This document shows positions 1 through 5,801 of a stretch of 15,883 nt of DNA, in pieces; the first letter of the stretch is position 1, and the number at the start of each line of letters is the position of its first letter. The position numbers were made by a program, and so were the translations under genes. Below the pieces are notes generated by a model, which worked only from the letters and a program-made list of their open reading frames with translations, did not search any database and was not told the DNA's origin. The DNA is from an uncultured Pseudomonadota bacterium (GTDB lineage Bacteria; Pseudomonadota; Alphaproteobacteria; Rs-D84), in assembly GCA_902776515.1 (NCBI GenBank), contig CACYQE010000038.1, positions 1 through 15,883 on the forward strand, in the 5' to 3' direction.

Positions 1-1
1 A

Positions 2-205
2 TTAAGCAAGAAAGAAATAATGAAGTTCTTCAAGCAAGAAAAAAGAAAAATGCCAGATAGCGATATAGAATTTGAACCTTGGATACGTTTTTTGGTGTCG
101 CAGGGATTATTATCTTATGCAGAAGATGAATATAAAATAACAAACAAAGGTCGCGCTTTTATAACTTATGTTGCAGCTATGAATTATGAAGATAGGTTGT
201 GGTAA
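2..205 (+). CDS. 3' end of an unrecognised gene (partial)
   Basis: The reading frame is open from the first bases of the window to TAA at 203-205, so this is probably the C-terminal part of a longer protein. An internal ATG at 20 would give 61 residues, but no SD sequence precedes it. The visible residues include a lysine-rich stretch, then a segment containing EPWIRFLVSQGLL and YKITNKGRAFITYV. A short helix, then a beta hairpin ending in 'ITNKGR.F', resembles the C-terminal wing of a winged-helix domain. That is a resemblance only. An intrinsic terminator follows within 30 bases, consistent with this being the last gene of its transcript. No function can be assigned. Confidence 0.55.
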   Translation, partial: LSKKEIMKFFKQEKRKMPDSDIEFEPWIRFLVSQGLLSYAEDEYKITNKGRAFITYVAAMNYEDRLW

Positions 206-233
206 AAATGGGGCAAGATGTACTCGAACGGAG

Positions 234-260
234 AAAAAGGTTAGATTTCTAACCTTTTTT
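234..260 (+). terminator. Intrinsic terminator after the first gene
   Basis: The arms AAAAAGGTTAGA (234-245) and TCTAACCTTTTT (248-259) are perfect inverted repeats separated by two bases, and the hairpin ends in a run of six T. It lies 29 bases after the stop codon of the upstream gene. Because the outer part of the arms is A-run/T-run, it could terminate transcripts from either direction. Confidence 0.85.
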
Positions 261-268
261 ATTAAAGA

Positions 269-317
269 GTTCGATAATGCTTAAAAAATGACGATTTTTT
301 AAATGGAATTATCGAAC
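269..317. repeat. Long two-tier inverted repeat
   Basis: The outer arms GTTCGATAAT (269-278) and ATTATCGAAC (308-317) are exact reverse complements. The inner arms TTAAAAAAT (281-289) and ATTTTTTAA (294-302) are also exact, around a GACG loop. The two tiers are joined by a 2-base and a 5-base bulge. It contains no coding sequence and sits between two ordinary terminators. It could be a second, bidirectional terminator, a protein-binding palindrome or a small non-autonomous repeat; the sequence alone does not decide. Confidence 0.7.
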
Positions 318-342
318 CGCAAAAAAGCTTAGAATTCCAAAG

Positions 343-367
343 AAAAACCGCTCCTTTTAGGAACGGT
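343..367 (-). terminator. Intrinsic terminator of tRNA-Asn
   Basis: Read on the minus strand, ACCGTTCC (367-360) pairs with GGAGCGGT (354-347) with one G-U pair across a TAAAA loop, followed by a run of T. It begins nine bases downstream of the tRNA 3' end, so it fits as the terminator of the tRNA transcript. Confidence 0.8.
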
Positions 368-375
368 GTTAACTG

Positions 376-451
376 TGGCTCGGGCAACTGGACTCGAACC
401 AGTGACATACGGATTAACAGTCCGTTGTTCTACCGACTGAACTATGCCCGA
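376..451 (-). tRNA. tRNA-Asn (GUU)
   Basis: The minus strand gives a 76-base tRNA with an encoded CCA end (378-376). The acceptor stem TCGGGCA pairs fully with TGCCCGA. The T arm carries GGTTCGAGTCC, and the anticodon loop CTGTTAA has anticodon GTT at 418-416. This is asparagine. It decodes AAC and AAU. The gene has its own promoter (464-492) and terminator (343-367), so it is a single-gene transcription unit. Its D-arm/anticodon-stem segment TCCGTTGTTC (421-430, plus strand) is nearly repeated at 640-649 and at 5580-5588, which may mark integration into this gene. Confidence 0.97.
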
Positions 452-463
452 ATAACGCGACTT

Positions 464-492
464 ATAATAACCCTAAAATCCGCACAAGTCAA
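464..492 (-). promoter_or_regulatory. tRNA-Asn promoter
   Basis: On the minus strand a -35 box TTGACT (492-487) is followed after 17 bases by a -10 box TATTAT (469-464). The first base of the mature tRNA lies 13 bases downstream of the -10 box. The spacing and both boxes are near the housekeeping sigma-70 consensus. Confidence 0.8.
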
Positions 493-543
493 GGACTTTC
501 TAAACATTTTGCAAAGAAAATTCATATACCGCAAGAATCCGCC

Positions 544-648
544 TTTTAGGGCATTTTTTGCCAAGGTGTAGACTTGGTGTAGACGAGAAAAAATCAGGTA
601 AAAATCACGAACTGTTTTAGCAAAAATACTCCGTATTATTCCGTTGTT
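544..648. repeat. Direct repeat copy 1 (left island boundary)
   Basis: This 105-base segment matches 5485-5588 at roughly 90% identity, with about eight differences including one indel. It contains two TGTAGAC motifs starting at 567 and 578, exactly 11 bases apart. It ends with a block identical in both copies that finishes in TATTATTCCGTTGTT. The last part, TCCGTTGTTC with the next base, is also found in the tRNA-Asn gene at 421-430. The two copies bracket the mutT to STAS-like gene interval. Interpretation as attachment-site remnants is inference. Confidence 0.8.
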
Positions 649-820
649 CTCGGAAAATATAAAAAAAGAAAATATCAAACAATATTTGGTTTTATTGGTT
701 CGTATTCAATTTATAATAGAAATATGATACAGAAAGATTGTTGACGCTTATTCCATTGTTCTGTTTGGAACGCTTGCTTTTAATTAAATAATCGTGTAGG
801 ATTTTGAGCAAAGGAAACTT

Positions 821-1213
821 ATGAAAGTAACAGCTGGAATATTTAGAAAAAACAACTCGGTATTGTTGATGCGGCGCGCGCCAACAGAACCTTTGGCAGG
901 CGAGTGGGAATATCCCGGCGGTAAATTTGAAGATGGTGAAGACGGTCCTATTTGTTTGCATCGTGAATTAAAAGAAGAATTGGGGATTGATGCCAACATA
1001 GGCAAGTTAATAACTGTCGCAAAACTTCAATTGAATTCCGGTAAAGAGTTAGAATTATATGCGTATGAAGTTTTAGATTATTCCGGAGATATAAAATTGA
1101 AAGTGCATGATCAACAAGAATGGGTGGAGTTCACAAATCTGTTACAACATTCTCAATTACCTGCTGATTTAATCATATCAAAAACATTAGTAAACCAGGG
1201 AAGTAAATTATGA
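821..1213 (+). CDS. MutT-type Nudix hydrolase
   Basis: A 130-residue protein, close in length to Escherichia coli MutT. The Nudix box is complete: G34, E40, R48-E49, E52-E53 and G55-I56 fit GX5EX7REUXEEXGU, and the EWEYPGGKFEDGE lead-in matches MutT. Family members hydrolyse nucleoside triphosphates to monophosphate and pyrophosphate, classically 8-oxo-dGTP; the substrate here cannot be read from the sequence. The ATG at 821 has an SD sequence (AAAGGAAA) just upstream. The stop codon overlaps the start of the DUF2075-type gene in ATGA, so the pair is probably translationally coupled. That linkage suggests a role with the nuclease/helicase rather than, or besides, general nucleotide-pool cleaning. 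Confidence 0.9.
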   Translation: MKVTAGIFRKNNSVLLMRRAPTEPLAGEWEYPGGKFEDGEDGPICLHRELKEELGIDANIGKLITVAKLQLNSGKELELYAYEVLDYSGDIKLKVHDQQEWVEFTNLLQHSQLPADLIISKTLVNQGSKL

Positions 1214-3180
1214 GTGCGGCGTTTTATCAAAATGATATCAATTCATTCAAAAATCAAAATAGTGAAGAAATCTTCGGTATCATAGCGCATAACGATGAAT
1301 ATGATTCTGGCGCCAAACAAAAAGACGCCTGGATTGCTCAGATTGATATATTGAAACGCGCATTAAATAAAATTGATCGTGGTAGTATTTTATTTGAGTA
1401 TACATTGCCACGTGTCGGTGGACGCACAGATAACATATTGCTCATAAATAATACGATATTTGTTTTAGAATTTAAAGTTGGTACAGATACTTACGACAGT
1501 GAAGCGATAAGACAGGTCAGAACATACTGTTTCGATTTAGCAAATTATCATGAAGAAAGTCGTGATCGTAAAATAGTTCCAATTTTGATCGCAACGGGAG
1601 TTATTGGCACATCACATAAAGCACCAGAAGATGTTATTTTGACCAATGGTGATGATTTAGCAGATATAATTTTGGCGAATGTTGGTGGCAGTGATATACA
1701 AATCGATGCGATTAAATGGGCAAATTCCAGATATGTGCCCACGCCGTCCATCATAGAAGCGGCTGAGATTTTATATAATAATCACTCCGTTGCTGATATC
1801 GCGCAAAATAGTGCTGCAGAAAACCTTACAAAAACATCTGATGCAGTTCAGAAGATAATTGAACAATCAAGACAAAATGGTCAAAAATCTATTTGCTTTA
1901 TTACTGGTGTACCGGGTGCAGGAAAAACACTAGCCGGGTTGAATATAGCTATAGAAAATCAAAAAACTACTGGTCAGAATTATTCATGTTTCTTGACCGG
2001 TAATCAGCCGTTGGTTTCTGTTTTACGTGAAGCATTGGCCGCAGATGATAGTAGACAGAACGGAACACAAATCACAGAGGCGCGTAATAAGGTAAAATCT
2101 TTTATACAAATAATTCATCATTTTCGTGACGCTTCTTTGGATAATTTAGATGTGCCGCCGGTGGATAATGTGGTCATTTTTGACGAGGCACAACGTGCCT
2201 GGACGCAACCGATGCTGTCCAACTTCATGCAAGAGAAGAAAACAGCAGTGCTAAACCGATTAACCGATGAACAACGCGCACATTTCCTGTCTATGAGTGA
2301 ACCAGAAATGTTGATTGATTATATGAATAGACATGACGATTGGGCCGTTATAGTTTGTTTGGTCGGTGGCGGACAAGATATAAATACAGGTGAAGCAGGT
2401 ATTCAGGAATGGTTTGAATCTTTAAGGCGTTCGTTTCCAGATTGGAATGTGTATGTTTCCAACAATATCACCACAAAAGAATACTTGGGCGATAAATCAT
2501 TCGCGGAACTTACAGCGGGATTAAAGTGCGAAACAATTGATAAATTGCATTTGTCTGTCTCGCTTCGTGCACACAGAACGACAGATGTGGCGAGTTTTGT
2601 TGATGCTTTACTAGATAATAATGTAGAAGCAGCATCAGAATCATACAAGCGCTTGTCAGGGTTGTACCCAATTTATATCACACGTGATTTGAATAAAGCG
2701 AAGAACTGGGTTGGAGCGCAAACCGAAGGCAAAACATTGCGTCACGGATTGATTGCAAGTTCAAATGGGCGTCGGTTGCGTGCTGAAGGCATTTGGATTG
2801 AAAGCAAATGCAAACCAGAAAAATGGTTCTTGGCCGGGCGAGACGATATCAAATCTTCATACTTTATGGAAGAAGCAGCTAGCGAATTTGATATCCAGGG
2901 TTTGGAAATAGATTATGCTGTTGTTGCCTGGGATGCGGATTATAGATATGTGAACGGTGCATTTGAATATTTCAAACCAAGTGGTTCGCGCTGGTTAACA
3001 ATAAATCAAGAAGACAAGAAACGTTATCTGAAAAACGCATATCGCGTTTTACTGACACGTGCCCGCGAAGGTTTCGTTATATTCGTTCCACATGGCGATG
3101 ATTCCGACACCACCCGCCAATGCCGTTTTTACGATGAATTATGGAAATATTTGAAGAGGGTTGGGATAGAAGAATTGTAA
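1210..3180 (+). CDS. Nuclease-helicase fusion, DUF2075 type
   Basis: A 656-residue cytoplasmic protein. The N-terminal region shows a PD-(D/E)xK nuclease signature, D74 followed by E87-F88-K89 on predicted beta strands. A superfamily 1-like helicase follows, with Walker A GVPGAGKT (233-240), Walker B VIFDEAQ (322-328), a QGLEIDY motif (563-569) and YRVLLTRAREG (611-621), the last two typical of DUF2075 proteins. It should couple ATP hydrolysis to movement on, or remodelling of, nucleic acid, with possible cleavage. It starts at ATG 1210, overlapping the end of the MutT gene by four bases. DUF2075 proteins often sit in mobile islands with nucleotide pyrophosphohydrolases, so antiviral defence is a reasonable inference but unproven. 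All expected motifs are intact. It ends 20 bases before the convergent membrane-protein gene. Confidence 0.85.
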   Translation: MSAAFYQNDINSFKNQNSEEIFGIIAHNDEYDSGAKQKDAWIAQIDILKRALNKIDRGSILFEYTLPRVGGRTDNILLINNTIFVLEFKVGTDTYDSEAIRQVRTYCFDLANYHEESRDRKIVPILIATGVIGTSHKAPEDVILTNGDDLADIILANVGGSDIQIDAIKWANSRYVPTPSIIEAAEILYNNHSVADIAQNSAAENLTKTSDAVQKIIEQSRQNGQKSICFITGVPGAGKTLAGLNIAIENQKTTGQNYSCFLTGNQPLVSVLREALAADDSRQNGTQITEARNKVKSFIQIIHHFRDASLDNLDVPPVDNVVIFDEAQRAWTQPMLSNFMQEKKTAVLNRLTDEQRAHFLSMSEPEMLIDYMNRHDDWAVIVCLVGGGQDINTGEAGIQEWFESLRRSFPDWNVYVSNNITTKEYLGDKSFAELTAGLKCETIDKLHLSVSLRAHRTTDVASFVDALLDNNVEAASESYKRLSGLYPIYITRDLNKAKNWVGAQTEGKTLRHGLIASSNGRRLRAEGIWIESKCKPEKWFLAGRDDIKSSYFMEEAASEFDIQGLEIDYAVVAWDADYRYVNGAFEYFKPSGSRWLTINQEDKKRYLKNAYRVLLTRAREGFVIFVPHGDDSDTTRQCRFYDELWKYLKRVGIEEL

Positions 3181-3200
3181 TTGTCATAAAGTATGCATAA

Positions 3201-3791
3201 TCAGAGTTTGTGTGCTTTGTCTGATAAACTGTGCAGGGCGGAAATAACCATATCGGCATTTTCCGTGATATCATCACAAGTATCAGGTGTTGGTATAAAC
3301 ATTTTTGAACCAAAATTTCCACCTGTTGCAACGTTTTTTAATTTCACAAAAAGCATAACAGTTTCGTGCGTCTCATTTTTCAATATATCAAAACAGTTGT
3401 GTAATCGTGTTAATGCTCTAGAAATATCTTTTTCTAATCCGGCAATTCTTTTAGTTAATAAGTCTCGATCAGCAGGTTTCATGCCTGCAGAACACCAATA
3501 TTGATATCCAAGATCTTTAAATTGTTGTATTTTTTCAATTATTATAGTTATTTTATTATCAAAACTGTTTATGAGAATTTCTTTTTTTGTTCGACTGTCT
3601 TTCAATATAGAGAGTATGAAGGAAGCAACGGTGCCAGCAACACCACAAGCCGCCAACCAATCAGTAAAAGTTTGAATACACATCTGATTTGTATTACTAC
3701 ACAGATCTAATTTTTGGGGTAAGAACACCAATATAAGCATAGTACATATAAACGTTAAAGATGCTATGACATAGGCGTTGAACAGTTTCAT
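3201..3791 (-). CDS. Two-helix membrane protein, last gene of the GHKL cassette
   Basis: A 196-residue protein of no family I recognise. Two hydrophobic segments, about residues 5-25 and 44-64, should form an N-terminal hairpin in the inner membrane. The remaining ~130 residues are polar and helical, with a probable coiled-coil section near 75-150, and likely face the cytoplasm. The start codon follows the DUF4325 stop codon after one base (TAACATG), and a GAGG sits inside the end of that gene, so the two are surely co-translated. Its position as the last gene, and its being the only membrane protein, make it a candidate output or effector of the upstream ATPase/STAS switch. That role is inferred from context only. 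Confidence 0.75.
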   Translation of the reverse strand: MKLFNAYVIASLTFICTMLILVFLPQKLDLCSNTNQMCIQTFTDWLAACGVAGTVASFILSILKDSRTKKEILINSFDNKITIIIEKIQQFKDLGYQYWCSAGMKPADRDLLTKRIAGLEKDISRALTRLHNCFDILKNETHETVMLFVKLKNVATGGNFGSKMFIPTPDTCDDITENADMVISALHSLSDKAHKL

Positions 3792-3792
3792 G

Positions 3793-4149
3793 TTAAATCA
3801 AAGCCTCTTCAATATATTGATTTATTAACGGAATAATTGTCAAATCATCATCACATTCAAAAAATAATTTATTTTTGATGGTTTCGCGAGAAATACCTTG
3901 CCGTATAAGACCACCAAAAGCTTCTTCTAAAAACGATGAACCAGATGTCTCCAAACCGTCAAAATTTACAATGATTTTATCTATGCTTTTGTCGTTGATC
4001 AAATCAATCAATTTTTCTCGAAAAAGTTCCCCAGAATAAGGTCCATCCGTTTTATAACGACCACCAGGGGTTTTACAAAAGTCAGAAGCTACATTTAGTG
4101 TTTTATTCATTTTAAACCAATATTGTTTTGTTATAAATTTATTTGCCAT
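3793..4149 (-). CDS. DUF4325 STAS-like protein
   Basis: A 118-residue protein with the hallmarks of DUF4325: PGGR (28-31), SGELFRE (39-45), a hydrophobic strand IDKIIVNFDGL (56-66) and SSFLEEAFGGL (71-81). DUF4325 is a small STAS-like domain. By analogy with SpoIIAA, serines 71-72 sit where anti-sigma-factor antagonists carry their phosphorylated serine; this is inference. The ATG at 4149 overlaps the end of the GHKL gene by 19 bases. A second ATG at 4110 would drop 13 residues and leave the conserved core intact; neither start has a clear SD sequence. The preceding gene encodes a GHKL ATPase, the expected type of partner kinase. Confidence 0.85.
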   Translation of the reverse strand: MANKFITKQYWFKMNKTLNVASDFCKTPGGRYKTDGPYSGELFREKLIDLINDKSIDKIIVNFDGLETSGSSFLEEAFGGLIRQGISRETIKNKLFFECDDDLTIIPLINQYIEEALI

Positions 4150-4736
4150 TCGATGAGCGTGCCCTGAAGGGACTTTTCAACATTATAAACCTTATCTGCT
4201 TGATGTCCATCTTTTTTTGTTAAAATATACACACCCCTGTTACTACGAATTGTTACGGTTGAGCCTTCAGAAAATTGTCCATATTCTATTATTTGGGGCA
4301 AACCTTTTCCTCTAAATTTATTCTTAGTGCTTGTGCGTCCTACCTGAGTTGCCGCTCTAATCATTTCGCCATCATTATCTATTAAACCTAATAAAGATTT
4401 GACATATTCCGCATTTGTTTTGGGTAAAGATTTAGGAATTCCTAAACCGTGGTCAAAAAATATTACGTTTAGTCTGTCGTGTTTGCTATCAAAAGAGGCA
4501 GTCATCCACCAAGAAGGTTCTTTTAATGGCGATTTTTCTTGAAAATCAGGAGGGTAAGCATGGTGTGCCACATTGGTCATAGCTTCAATAAGTCCGTTCT
4601 GTAATTTTACATGATCTGGTACTTCTTGTTGAATTATACGAGCCAATTGTTGTCGTAGTTTCATGGCGTCTTTGCCATATACGCTGCTGTTTGTTATAAA
4701 AGGAACATATCTAGTGGTTTTACATCGTCGTTCCAT
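4131..4736 (-). CDS. GHKL-fold ATPase (anti-sigma/histidine-kinase-like)
   Basis: A 201-residue ATP-binding protein with the Bergerat fold: N box LIEAMTNVAHHAY with E51 and N55, G1 box DHGLGIP (95-101), G2 box FRGKGLPQI (141-149) and a terminal GTLIEW strand (192-197). No dimerisation or phospho-acceptor histidine domain is seen, which is the layout of SpoIIAB/RsbW-type serine kinases. It probably phosphorylates or binds a STAS partner, and both neighbours are STAS-like. The start at 4736 lies inside the upstream STAS-like gene in the -1 frame (43-base overlap) with no SD sequence, so translation may depend on coupling or frameshifting. The ATPase core is intact. Confidence 0.85.
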   Translation of the reverse strand: MERRCKTTRYVPFITNSSVYGKDAMKLRQQLARIIQQEVPDHVKLQNGLIEAMTNVAHHAYPPDFQEKSPLKEPSWWMTASFDSKHDRLNVIFFDHGLGIPKSLPKTNAEYVKSLLGLIDNDGEMIRAATQVGRTSTKNKFRGKGLPQIIEYGQFSEGSTVTIRSNRGVYILTKKDGHQADKVYNVEKSLQGTLIEWQINL

Positions 4737-5071
4737 TTATCAAAATCAAACACTTTGAAGTTTGGTCTATTACCCCGTATTTTTAAAAAGCGATGCATTT
4801 CAGAAGCAAGAACTAAAGCGCACGAAGGGGATACTTGCTGTAAAGTTTTAAAATCCACCTTTATGCTTAACTTGGCATCGTTTGCTGTTTTTCGGATTGT
4901 GTTAAAAAAGTTTAATGTTTCAAGTGAGTCTAAATCTAATTTTGATGGCGCAGATAAAAATTCTGTGCAAAATGGAATGTATATCAAATGTTTACGCGTT
5001 ATTCTCCGGTGAAATAATTTTTTAGTTCGCCGTAACAAATACTCTTTATGTTTTTCCGATAGTCTTTTCAT
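4694..5071 (-). CDS. STAS-like protein, first gene of the GHKL cassette
   Basis: A 125-residue protein. After a basic N-terminus (residues 1-28) comes YIPFCTEFL (31-39) and then a strand-helix unit, IKVDFKTLQQVSPSCALVLASEM (70-92), which resembles the central STAS motif, with serines 81 and 83 near the usual phospho-site. The assignment rests on this pattern and on the neighbours; it is weaker than that for DUF4325. STAS-like and GHKL domains are often joined in one protein, so this gene and the next may represent one split protein. AGGAT lies upstream of the ATG and serves as the SD sequence. The palindrome ATATTGGCAATAT (5073-5085) directly precedes the start and could be an operator. Confidence 0.65.
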   Translation of the reverse strand: MKRLSEKHKEYLLRRTKKLFHRRITRKHLIYIPFCTEFLSAPSKLDLDSLETLNFFNTIRKTANDAKLSIKVDFKTLQQVSPSCALVLASEMHRFLKIRGNRPNFKVFDFDKWNDDVKPLDMFLL

Positions 5072-5207
5072 TATATTGGCAATATCCTATGTGTTTGGTG
5101 TATTGTATAAAAAAACAAGTAAAAATCCATATAAAAATACACTATGTTTTCATGAATTTATGGAAAGGTGAATTTTTTAATTATGAAATTTTTGTGTCGC
5201 CAATATA
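5072..5207. promoter_or_regulatory. Upstream region of the GHKL cassette, with inverted repeats
   Basis: The 13-base palindrome ATATTGGCAATAT (5073-5085) overlaps the SD region of the STAS-like gene. Its half TATATTGGC (5072-5080) recurs inverted as GCCAATATA at 5199-5207, 119 bases away. Two matched sites flanking the presumed promoter zone would suit a dimeric regulator, but no convincing -35/-10 pair was identified between them. Confidence 0.4.
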
Positions 5208-5265
5208 TGATTGATTATAGCGGGAACAAGGAATCGTGTGTCCGTGGTTCTTTTAATTTACCGGG

Positions 5266-5525
5266 GTGTAGCAAATGTGTAGACAGAATGTAGCGAAAAT
5301 GTAGACCACGTGTAGCGAGAACAAGGAATTGCGGTAACGATTTTCTGCGGGTTTGAAAAGGGTGTGTAGATGGGGTGTAGACCGCCTGGTGTAGACAGGG
5401 TGTAGCAGATTATTTATAACAAGACGGAGTTAGATATCATTTAAGGGTAAAACAGTATGAATTTTTGTCTGTGATTGTAGCGTATTTTAGCGCATTTTTT
5501 ATCAAGGTGTAGACTTGGTGTAGAC
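5266..5525. repeat. Phased TGTAG repeat array (putative integrase arm sites)
   Basis: The core TGTAG, usually followed by AC or CG, starts at 5267, 5278, 5289, 5300 and 5311, exactly 11 bases apart each time. It starts again at 5365 and 5376 (11 apart), 5390 and 5401 (11 apart), 5476, and 5508 and 5519 (11 apart). All copies face the same way. The spacing puts the motifs on one face of the helix. The intervening bases are not conserved, so the array looks like a set of protein-binding sites rather than a simple tandem duplication. Arm-type sites of a tyrosine integrase are the best guess; replication iterons are the alternative. No integrase gene lies in the window. Confidence 0.75.
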
Positions 5526-5588
5526 GAGAAAAAATCAGGTAAAATTACGAACTGTTTGCGTAAAAATACTCCGTATTATTCCGTTGTT
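5485..5588. repeat. Direct repeat copy 2 (right island boundary)
   Basis: This copy matches 544-648 at about 90% identity and ends in the same TATTATTCCGTTGTT block. Sequence identity stops right after TTGTT: the next bases are CTCGG in copy 1 and ATTTCG here, as expected if strand exchange occurred at this point. Its two TGTAGAC motifs (5508 and 5519) continue the phased array to its left. Confidence 0.8.
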
Positions 5589-5708
5589 ATTTCGTTTTTT
5601 AGTATTGAAAATAAATTTTTAGACTATGAATTTTAATTTTTCGAATCGATTTATAAAAAAATACGCGAAATTTTATCCGTTGTTTTTACTGTGTTTTTAT
5701 ATTTTTTA

Positions 5709-5765
5709 ACATTTTGATAATAACATCTTGACAATAATAATATCATTATGTTATTATCATTTTGT
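5709..5765. promoter_or_regulatory. Inverted-repeat operator of the NAD operon (candidate NrtR site)
   Basis: GATAATAACAT (5716-5726) and ATGTTATTATC (5748-5758) are exact reverse complements. Extended arms (5709-5726 and 5748-5765) match at 15 of 18 positions. The arms start 32 bases apart, about three helical turns. The left arm abuts the -35 box and the right arm covers the -10 box, a layout suited to repression. NrtR regulators bind palindromes at NAD genes, and nrtR is the last gene of this operon, so autoregulated repression is inferred. Confidence 0.6.
5728..5757 (+). promoter_or_regulatory. Promoter of the NAD salvage operon
   Basis: A consensus -35 box TTGACA (5728-5733) and -10 box TATTAT (5752-5757) are separated by 18 bases. 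The start codon of pncB lies 44 bases further on. No other strong promoter is seen within the operon, whose internal gaps are all 18 bases or less. Confidence 0.75.
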
Positions 5766-5801
5766 AAATAACAAAACCAGATAAAACCAAAAGGATAAAA
5801 A

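Larger units (their letters stand above)
452..820. other. Non-coding stretch between tRNA-Asn and mutT
   Basis: No credible gene is present. The stretch holds the tRNA promoter (464-492), the left copy of the ~105-bp direct repeat (544-648) and, beyond it, a TATAAT at 712-717 without a good -35 partner. TTGACG at 741-746 has no clear -10 partner. The mutT promoter is therefore not identified. A sequence close to the repeat's end, TTATTCCATTGTTCTG, recurs at 748-763. Confidence 0.6.
5208..5708. other. Non-coding stretch left of the NAD operon
   Basis: There is no supported gene here. Besides the TGTAG array and repeat copy 2, GGAACAAGGAAT (5223-5234) and GAACAAGGAATT (5319-5330) occur on the plus strand. 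These are near-inverted forms of the ATTCCGTTGTTC block at the repeat ends. A further ATCCGTTGTT lies near 5676-5685. They may be core-type integrase sites; otherwise the stretch is plain AT-rich sequence. Confidence 0.5.

Noticed and set aside
741..792. mutT promoter from TTGACG (741-746)
   Set aside because: No -10-like hexamer lies 16-18 bases downstream; the alternative TATAAT at 712-717 lacks a -35 partner at proper spacing.
5183..5293. A 36-residue cysteine-containing open frame (start MKFLCRQYMIDYSGNK, with PGCSKC near the end)
   Set aside because: The nearest SD-like sequence is about 14 bases from the ATG, the frame runs into the TGTAG array and stops at one of its TAGs, and no family is recognisable.
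5266..5525. CRISPR array
   Set aside because: The repeated unit is only 5-8 bases with spacers of a few bases; there are no 25-40-base repeats and no cas genes.
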